Shown one piece after another: positions 58,761-64,000 of a DNA stretch of 64,000 nt; position 1 is the first letter of the stretch, and each line of letters opens with the position of its first letter. Position numbers and translations under genes: made by a program. Origin of the DNA: an uncultured Ruminococcus sp. (lineage in GTDB: Bacteria > Bacillota > Clostridia > Oscillospirales > Ruminococcaceae); assembly GCA_902800795.1 (NCBI GenBank), contig CADCFQ010000004.1, positions 1-64,000 of the forward strand, in the 5' to 3' direction. The notes under the pieces are model-generated. The model had not been told where the DNA came from and ran no database searches. It worked only from the letters and a program-made list of their open reading frames with translations.

Positions 58761-60395
58761 TCAGGAGCGGTTCTGCGCTGCTACGAGGCTTTCGCCGCAG
58801 TAGATCTGGCGGAGCTTGGGCTTTTCGATCTTGCCTGTGGGGTTCCTGGGGACCTCGGCAAAGATTATCTTGTGAGGTCTCTTGTATCTCGGGAGCTTGT
58901 GGCAGAACTCGTTTATCTCGTCCTCTGTGCAGGGGTGGTCGGGCTTGAGCTCGATTATCGCTGCCGCTATCTCACCGAGTCTCTTGTCCGGAAGACCTAT
59001 AACTGCAACATCCTTTATCGCTTCGTGGCTTCTGAGGAAGTCCTCTATCTGAACGGGATAAAGGTTCTCGCCGCCGCTGATGATAACGTCCTTCTTACGG
59101 TCAACAAGGAAGATAAACCCGTCCTCGTCCTCCTGTGCCATATCGCCCGTATAGAGCCAGTCTCCGTGGAGCACCTCTGCGGTAGCCTTGGGGTCACGGT
59201 AGTAGCAGGTCATAACGCCGGGGCCCTTGACAGCAAGCTCACCCACCTGGCCACGCTCAACAGTGTTGCCCTCTTCGTCGATTATCTTTGTCTCCCAGCC
59301 AAAGCCTGCCTTGCCTATGGCGCCGACCTTGTGGGTGTTCTCGACACCGAGGTGAACACAGCCGGGGCCTATGGACTCACTGAGGCCGTAGTTAGTATCA
59401 TACTGATGATTCGGGAAGACCTTCTTCCAGCGAGCTATCAGGGACGGCGGAACAGGCTGTGCGCCGATGTGCATAAGTCTCCACTGAGAAAGCTCATACT
59501 TGGAAAGGTCTATCTCTCCCCTGTCGATAGCGTCGAGGATGTCCTGTGCCCACGGAACGAGCAGCCATACGATAGTACATTTCTCGTCCGAAACGGTCTG
59601 TAAAATGAACTTAGGCTTTACACCTTTAAGTAGGACCGCCTTTCCGCCGGAGAGAAGGCTTCCGAACCAGTGCATCTTGGCACCTGTATGGTAAAGCGGC
59701 GGTATGCAGAGGAACACGTCGTCCTTCTGCTGGCCGTGGTGGTTCTGCTCCACCTTGCAGGAGTGCATAAGGCTCTCGTGGTTGTGGAGTATAGCCTTCG
59801 GGAAGCCTGTTGTTCCCGAGGAGAAATAGATTGCTGCGTCATCTTCGTCTGTCAGCTTTATGTCGGGCGATGTGCTTGAGCAGTTTGCCACCAGCCTGTC
59901 ATAATGCTCTGCAAAGGTGGGACAGTTCTCGCCCACATAGAACAGAAGCCTGTTGCGGCTTATCTCCTCTGCTATCTCCTCTACCCTTCCGATAAACTCG
60001 GGGCCGAACATAAGAACATCGACCTCGGCAAGGTCAAGACAATACTTTATCTCGTCGGAAGCGTATCTGAAATTGAGGGGTACAGCCAGTGCACCTGTCT
60101 TGAGGATGCCAAAATAGATAGGCAGCCACTCGAGACAGTTCATAAGCAGGATGCCCACCTTGTCACCCTTCTTCACTCCCCTCGAAAGGAGCAGGTTCGC
60201 AAAGCGGTTAGCCTTTTCGTCAAACACGCCCCAGGTTATCTCACGTCTGTAATGATACTCGGGATTTGGCTCTATCAGCTCATACTCTCTCCAGGTGACA
60301 TTTCTCTTCTCGGTGATCTCGGGGTTTACCTCCACAAGGCTCACGTCATTACCGTATTCTCTCGCATTTCTTTCCAGAATTTCGGTTATAGGCAT
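58761..60395 (-). CDS. AMP-dependent acyl-CoA synthetase/ligase (ANL superfamily)
   Basis: 544 residues. A-domain motifs: YFSSGTTGFPKAILHNHESL (P-loop), YGLSESIGPGC, WLYTGDMAQEDEDGFIFLVD, RKKDVIISGGENLYPVQIE and the catalytic Lys in NPTGKIEKPKL near the end. It activates a carboxylic acid with ATP and CoA; substrate unknown (medium- or long-chain fatty or aromatic acids are possible). The start at 60395 follows AAAGGA. It stands alone. Confidence 0.93.
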   Translation of the reverse strand: MPITEILERNAREYGNDVSLVEVNPEITEKRNVTWREYELIEPNPEYHYRREITWGVFDEKANRFANLLLSRGVKKGDKVGILLMNCLEWLPIYFGILKTGALAVPLNFRYASDEIKYCLDLAEVDVLMFGPEFIGRVEEIAEEISRNRLLFYVGENCPTFAEHYDRLVANCSSTSPDIKLTDEDDAAIYFSSGTTGFPKAILHNHESLMHSCKVEQNHHGQQKDDVFLCIPPLYHTGAKMHWFGSLLSGGKAVLLKGVKPKFILQTVSDEKCTIVWLLVPWAQDILDAIDRGEIDLSKYELSQWRLMHIGAQPVPPSLIARWKKVFPNHQYDTNYGLSESIGPGCVHLGVENTHKVGAIGKAGFGWETKIIDEEGNTVERGQVGELAVKGPGVMTCYYRDPKATAEVLHGDWLYTGDMAQEDEDGFIFLVDRKKDVIISGGENLYPVQIEDFLRSHEAIKDVAVIGLPDKRLGEIAAAIIELKPDHPCTEDEINEFCHKLPRYKRPHKIIFAEVPRNPTGKIEKPKLRQIYCGESLVAAQNRS

Positions 60396-60615
60396 TTTTA
60401 TCGTCCTTTCATTTTAATAGATAAAAGCGCAAAAGCTTTAAACAAATAAAAGTATACCATAAAAAGTCGGAAATGTAAAGTAGTTTTGAGCAGAACAACA
60501 GGTAAATTTTGCAATATGGAAAAAACAGAAGGCTGTGATGCCCAAAAAGTCCGATTGTTCACAAAAAGGACTTGACATTTGACCGCATATAGTGTATAAT
60601 ACCATAGTAACTTAT

Positions 60616-60655
60616 GGAGACGTATCGAAGTGGTCATAACGGGGCGCACTCGAAA
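60616..60655 (+). pseudogene. Truncated tRNA-Ser 5' half
   Basis: GGAGACGTATCGAAGTGG and the following bases to GCACTCGAAA match the 5' half of a Ser tRNA (acceptor, D arm, anticodon loop CTCGAAA). No 3' half follows: there is no T-arm GGTTCGAATCC or CGTCTCC within the next 130 bp. The intact tRNA-Ser starts at 60784. It is probably a remnant of a recombination at the GCACTCGAAA core. Confidence 0.7.
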
Positions 60656-60742
60656 CATAGTCGAGTTTGTCACGGTTGTTGTCGTCAAACTGCGATATTA
60701 CGCAGTTTCGGGGCTCTGATACGGCGTTTTTTACAGACCGTA

Positions 60743-61014
60743 TCTCGCAGTTTTCTCGCATTTTTCTAATAGTTTTTTTGTACGGAGAGTTGTCCGAGTG
60801 GTCGAAGGTGCAGCACTCGAAATGCTGTGTGGGGTAAAACTCACCCAGGGTTCGAATCCCTGACTCTCCGCCAACAAGCGGTCAGGAGCCGCGTATTTCC
60901 GCCTTTTGCAGAGATGCTTAAGGCGGTTTATTTTTGCCTTTTATCGCACATTTTCAAGAATGTCCAAAATATCGGACTCGTTTCTCGCAGTTTTTGCGAG
61001 AAAACTGCGAGAAA
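60743..61014. repeat. 18-bp inverted repeats bracketing tRNA-Ser
   Basis: TCTCGCAGTTTTCTCGCA (60743-60760) and its exact reverse complement (60995-61012) bracket the tRNA-Ser gene. The right arm also pairs with TTTCTCGCAG (60981-60990) as a hairpin. A further short inverted repeat AAACTGCG/CGCAGTTT lies near 60687-60708. They could be integrase arm sites or remnants of an inserted element. Confidence 0.7.
60784..60873 (+). tRNA. tRNA-Ser (CGA), attachment gene of element 2
   Basis: GGAGAGT pairs with ACTCTCC, the anticodon loop CTCGAAA lies between CAGCA and TGCTG (CGA), with a long variable arm, T-arm GGTTCGAATCC and encoded CCA. The integrase of element 2 lies 220 bp downstream. Confidence 0.96.
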
Positions 61015-61095
61015 TCTTACATTTTATTCCAAATCAATGCCTATTCGAACCCGTGCCAGGTCATTCCTCGCATGGGCTCTTTTATATAGTATTAT

Positions 61096-62310
61096 TTATG
61101 CCCCCTCCTTTCTTCCTTCGTCATTCTCCCCCAGAGCCTTTTCGATAGCCTGTGCCGACAGGCGCTTGCTTTCGCTGTCAACATGGGAATAGACGTTGCT
61201 CGTGGTACTGATGTCGCTATGTCCTAACCATTCCTGTATCAGCTTCATCTGTACGCCGTTGGCAAGGAGCAGGCTCGCACACGAATGACGGAGATCATGA
61301 AATCTGATTTTTCTCAATCCGTTCTGCTTGAGGATCACCTTGAAGTGGTCTGTCACATAGTTGGGCTTGATGAGCTCCCCTACCGCATCAACGCAGATGT
61401 ATTCTTCATAATTGCGGTTGTAGCTCATCCCGAAGACACGCTTCATTTCGGCCTGCCTCTCACGCTCGGCTATCAGCTCCTGCTCGACTATCGGTATCAG
61501 CGGCAGGGTGCGGTATGAGGATTTAGTTTTCATCACATCGAAGCCCTTGAGGTCGGAGCCATCCTGCAAGACCTTGTGCTTGATGCTTACCGTCCTGCCT
61601 GAAAAGTCGATAGCCGACCATTTCAGCCCGACCACCTCGCTCCGCCGCAGTCCGTAGTATGCGGCTATCAGTATGACGATGTGCAGAGGGTCATTCCTAG
61701 TGCAGTCAAGCAGAGCCCTGATCTCGTCGGCGTTGTAAAAGTTACCGATGAACTGCTGCGCCTTTGGCCTGTCCGCCTGATCGACGGGGTTGCTCGGAAT
61801 GATACGTCTTTTCATCGCTGACTTGAATGCAAGGTGCAGCAGTGCGTGGTGGCGCTGGCAGGTCGTGCCTTTCAGGCCCTTTGCCCGAAGGTGGGCATAG
61901 TATTCGTTGATCTCATCACCTGTCAGCTCACGCACTTTCAGCTTCATCGGCTTGAAAAACGGTATCATGTGGACGTTGATATACATCTGATAGCTCTCGT
62001 AGGTCGAGTCGGTGACGCTCCCCTTGTAGCCTGTGAGCCACTCTGTCAGGTAGTCTTCGACTTTCAGATCGGCTATCCGGTTCCGCTCGCGCTCGGCGTG
62101 AGTCATCGTTTCGTGAAGATACAAATCGCCGCTGTTGTAGCGTTCAAGTATCTGATTCAGCCGGTGGTTGGCCTCGGTCTTGGTGCCTTTCTTCGCAGCG
62201 AGGTCGAGGCTCTGCCATTTCTCGATGCGCCTGCCGTCGGCATCGTACAGGTTGATGACCCCATACCACCGTCCGTTCTTCTCGGACAGATGTCCGGTCG
62301 TTCTTTTCAT
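61096..62310 (-). CDS. Site-specific tyrosine recombinase (integrase) of element 2
   Basis: 404 residues. AP2-like N-terminus (KRTTGHLSEKNGRWYGVINL), core-binding domain, and a catalytic domain with YYGLRRSEVVGLKWSAID (first Arg), RFHDLRHSCASLLLANGVQM (H-x-L-R) and GHSDISTTSNVYSHVDSESK (Tyr nucleophile). Starts at the ATG at 62310 after AAAGGAGA. It differs strongly from the integrase of island 1, so the two elements have separate specificity. Confidence 0.95.
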   Translation of the reverse strand: MKRTTGHLSEKNGRWYGVINLYDADGRRIEKWQSLDLAAKKGTKTEANHRLNQILERYNSGDLYLHETMTHAERERNRIADLKVEDYLTEWLTGYKGSVTDSTYESYQMYINVHMIPFFKPMKLKVRELTGDEINEYYAHLRAKGLKGTTCQRHHALLHLAFKSAMKRRIIPSNPVDQADRPKAQQFIGNFYNADEIRALLDCTRNDPLHIVILIAAYYGLRRSEVVGLKWSAIDFSGRTVSIKHKVLQDGSDLKGFDVMKTKSSYRTLPLIPIVEQELIAERERQAEMKRVFGMSYNRNYEEYICVDAVGELIKPNYVTDHFKVILKQNGLRKIRFHDLRHSCASLLLANGVQMKLIQEWLGHSDISTTSNVYSHVDSESKRLSAQAIEKALGENDEGRKEGA

Positions 62311-62385
62311 CGCATTTCTCCTTTCGGTTTTGGCCGTCCCCGGCCGTCAACACCACAATACCACAAGGCTGTGGGAATGTCTATC

Positions 62386-62613
62386 TCACTTTCTCCAATT
62401 CGGCAAAACCAACAAGTAGTTTCGTTCATCCCTACAAAATTCATACAGAGCCGACTTCGGCACCACCAGCTTTCGCCCGACCTTTATCGCTTCGAGCCGA
62501 CCCTCTTTGATAAGCTCATAGGCTCGGTTTTTCCCGATCCGAAGCTCCTTTGCCGCCTCCGGCACCGACATCATATCGGGTGTATGCCGGAACATTGCAT
62601 CTGTTTTTATCAT
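62386..62613 (-). CDS. Excisionase-type HTH protein
   Basis: 75 residues from the ATG at 62613 with GAGAGGG upstream; further ATGs upstream lack a site. Excisionase/MerR-like fold: MMSVPEAAKELRIGKNRAYE, LIKEGRLEAIKVGRKLVVPK and SALYEFCRDE. It lies 75 bp upstream of the integrase gene in the same direction and is the probable directionality factor. Confidence 0.9.
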   Translation of the reverse strand: MIKTDAMFRHTPDMMSVPEAAKELRIGKNRAYELIKEGRLEAIKVGRKLVVPKSALYEFCRDERNYLLVLPNWRK

Positions 62614-62745
62614 CGTATCCCTCTCTTTCATAATTCGTTTTAAGCGCCCACAAACCCTCACAACCGCCCCGACACCCCCTCCGACCTGTTCCCCGTCAAC
62701 ACGGTCGGCCGGGAGCATCGGCGGCACACAGGGCGCTGTGGGCGG

Positions 62746-63165
62746 TCACATCGTCTGTTCATCCATCTGTTGTTCCTGTTCTTGTTCCTCTGTTTCTTCC
62801 TGTTCGTTTACCTCCTGCTGTTCTTCTTGTTCAGAACTCGTATCTTCCTGCTGTACCACTTCGTTACGCACCTCAGTTTGGAAGCTCTGCGCCGCTCTCC
62901 GCTCGTCGATCTCGTTGAGTTTCTCAAGCACTTTCACGATGATGTCCATAACAAATTTGAGGTTTTGCGCGGCGAGGTAGGCTTCATACCTCCGGCGCTG
63001 TTCCTCGGGATCGTCGCTACTGTCTAAGTCAGCCAGTGCAAGCAAAGCACCGATACCAGCCCCGACAGCAGGACTGAGGTCAGGAAGACTGCTGCTGTGA
63101 ACAGGTACACTCGCTTCGTGATCTTGTCGAGAGCTGTTTTCAGCTCCTCCCAGCCAGTTTGACAC
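62746..63165 (-). CDS. Coiled-coil, Glu/Gln-rich mobilization-region protein (start uncertain)
   Basis: The frame is up to 139 residues with a GTG at 63165. Its first 40 codons overlap the end of the relaxase frame in another phase, so the true start may be later, possibly near 63044 (LLALADLDSSDDPEE). The part from DDPEEQRRRYEAYLAAQ onward is a convincing helical domain ending in a Glu/Gln-rich tail (EEQQEVNEQEETEEQEQEQQ). Probably an accessory protein of the relaxosome; the family is not recognised. Confidence 0.6.
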   Translation of the reverse strand: MSNWLGGAENSSRQDHEASVPVHSSSLPDLSPAVGAGIGALLALADLDSSDDPEEQRRRYEAYLAAQNLKFVMDIIVKVLEKLNEIDERRAAQSFQTEVRNEVVQQEDTSSEQEEQQEVNEQEETEEQEQEQQMDEQTM

Positions 63166-64000
63166 TTTCCTTCACCTCGTCCGTCTGACTGCTGAACATC
63201 TTGAGCTGTCTCTCCATAGTCGTATTCATAAAACGGTCTATTGCCTTCGAAGTCGGGAGTCTGTCCATTACCGTCAGCAGCGTTTCGTGGAACTCCGACT
63301 GTTCTTTCAGCAGGCTGAGCATCTGCTGCCACTGGTCTTTCGGTATCGCATAGACCGTCGGCTGATAGGGCTGCTCGGCTATTTCGCTGACTTGTTTCTT
63401 CTCCAAACCGAGCAAGCGATTCAAGGTGTTGTCCTCTGATTCTGAACTCATTTTCCATTGCTCCTTTCAAAAATCTTGCATCGTGCAGCTTGTTGTCCCT
63501 GACCTTCATTCCGTTGGGACAGGTGTAGGTCATCGTTTTGTGATGCTCCTCCCACCGGACATCGTAGCCGCGCTCTCTTAATTTATCAATGAACTCCTGT
63601 TTGCTTCCGCAGGTTTTCATCAGATCGGTTATCACAAGCAGCAGTTCAAATTTCCAGCTCTCGCCTTTTTCCTGCGCCCGGTATTCACGCTGCCCGAGGT
63701 TCATACTCGGTTTGGTCGGGTCGTAAGGTTTCAGCACCGACAGCCCGTGAGCAAGACATATCTCATCGTTGAGCTGACGCATATCTGAGAGGGTGTACTT
63801 GTTTGTGTGGAGTTTCTTTCCGTCCACAAAGCTCGTCGCGTTGATGACAAAATGATTGTGCAGTTGGTTATTGTCGAGGTGGGTGGCTACAACTACCTCG
63901 TGCTTCGGGAAGAACTCACGGACGAACTGCATCCCGATCTCGTGAGCCTGTTCGGGGGTGAGCTTGTCCTTCGGGCTGAATGACTGGACGTACTGATAGA
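63024..64000 (-). CDS. Relaxase (MobA/VirD2-like), 5' part outside window
   Basis: The C-terminal 325 codons of a relaxase. The frame continues upstream past the window edge (LTPEQAHEIGMQFVREFFPK reads through the last bases). Metal-binding motif III ATHLDNNQLHNHFVINATS and DMRQLNDEICLAHGLSVLKP are typical of MOBP relaxases. The C-terminus is variable and ends with a membrane helix (YLFTAAVFLTSVLLSGLVSV). It nicks oriT and pilots DNA during transfer; it is the only relaxase in the window and might also serve island 1. Confidence 0.88.
   Translation of the reverse strand, partial: YQYVQSFSPKDKLTPEQAHEIGMQFVREFFPKHEVVVATHLDNNQLHNHFVINATSFVDGKKLHTNKYTLSDMRQLNDEICLAHGLSVLKPYDPTKPSMNLGQREYRAQEKGESWKFELLLVITDLMKTCGSKQEFIDKLRERGYDVRWEEHHKTMTYTCPNGMKVRDNKLHDARFLKGAMENEFRIRGQHLESLARFGEETSQRNSRAALSADGLCDTERPVAADAQPAERTVGVPRNAADGNGQTPDFEGNRPFYEYDYGETAQDVQQSDGRGEGKCQTGWEELKTALDKITKRVYLFTAAVFLTSVLLSGLVSVLCLHWLT
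63140..63451 (-). CDS. Nested mobilization accessory protein inside the relaxase frame
   Basis: 103 residues in a different frame from, and wholly inside, the relaxase coding region. It has a strong AAAGGAG site about 10 bp before the ATG at 63451, and its composition is protein-like: NTLNRLLGLEKKQVSEIAE, IPKDQWQQMLSLLKEQSEFH, DRFMNTTMERQLKMF. Nested mob genes are known from ColE1- and RSF1010-type plasmids. It may stabilise the relaxosome. Confidence 0.6.
   Translation of the reverse strand: MSSESEDNTLNRLLGLEKKQVSEIAEQPYQPTVYAIPKDQWQQMLSLLKEQSEFHETLLTVMDRLPTSKAIDRFMNTTMERQLKMFSSQTDEVKESVKLAGRS

Larger units (their letters stand above)
60874..64000. mobile_element. Second integrated mobilizable element at tRNA-Ser (continues past window)
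   Basis: Minus-strand order from the tRNA outwards is integrase, excisionase, two small genes and a relaxase. This is the usual end of an integrative mobilizable or conjugative element, with the integrase next to the tRNA. The window stops inside the relaxase, so size and cargo are unknown. G+C is higher than in island 1, so it is a separate import. Confidence 0.85.

Overview
The window looks like chromosome of a Gram-positive anaerobic Firmicute, most likely a Ruminococcus or close relative in the Oscillospiraceae. This is inferred from strong AGGAGG-type ribosome binding sites, TTGACA-17-TATAAT promoters, TTG starts on several genes, the MurT/GatD pair, QueT, UPF0237/UPF0210 and Thr/Pro-repeat lipoproteins. 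No rRNA or 16S marker is present, so the genus call is an inference.

Layout. 1-15.6 kb is core chromosome: a tRNA block (Pro, Thr, Tyr), two small envelope proteins, an operon of a CNNM/CorC-type transporter, a small membrane protein and a MATE transporter fused to an RsbW-like ATPase, then polA-recQ-mnmE, a polyprenyl sugar-phosphate transferase, and tRNA-Met and tRNA-Glu. 15.6 kb to at least 36.6 kb is an integrated mobile island next to tRNA-Glu. It carries an integrase, a replication module (CHC2 primase-like, HTH, RepA-like ATPase), a repeat-rich 1.4 kb putative origin and control region, mobC, ssb and then defence cargo. The cargo is a three-gene helicase/nuclease module (DEDDh exonuclease-RecQ-UvrD fusion, wHTH/RNase H-like protein, PLD-helicase-DUF3427), a complete QatABCD anti-phage system, a small XRE regulator and a tight six-tRNA array. 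An AbiE type IV toxin-antitoxin pair follows; it may or may not belong to the same island. 39-60.4 kb is core again: murT-gatD, ACT/UPF0210, PHP phosphoesterase, tyrosine phosphatase, MmcQ-EVE protein, nitroreductase, SulP transporter, pepF, WG-repeat lipoprotein, queT, fba, a type IIA topoisomerase pair and an acyl-CoA ligase. From 60.9 kb to the window edge is a second integrated element at tRNA-Ser(CGA), with integrase, excisionase, small mobilization genes and a relaxase.

The main points are: (1) the uncharacterised exonuclease-RecQ-UvrD / wHTH / PLD-SF2 module upstream of QatABCD; (2) a dispersed intergenic repeat family at about six loci whose 18-nt hairpin keeps base pairing by compensatory changes between copies, and which twice ends directly at the -35 box of a housekeeping gene; (3) a duplicated-looking mobile tRNA array beside Qat; (4) two promoters in the island sharing a 17-nt upstream motif. 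All boundaries come from reading the sequence; no database search was run.
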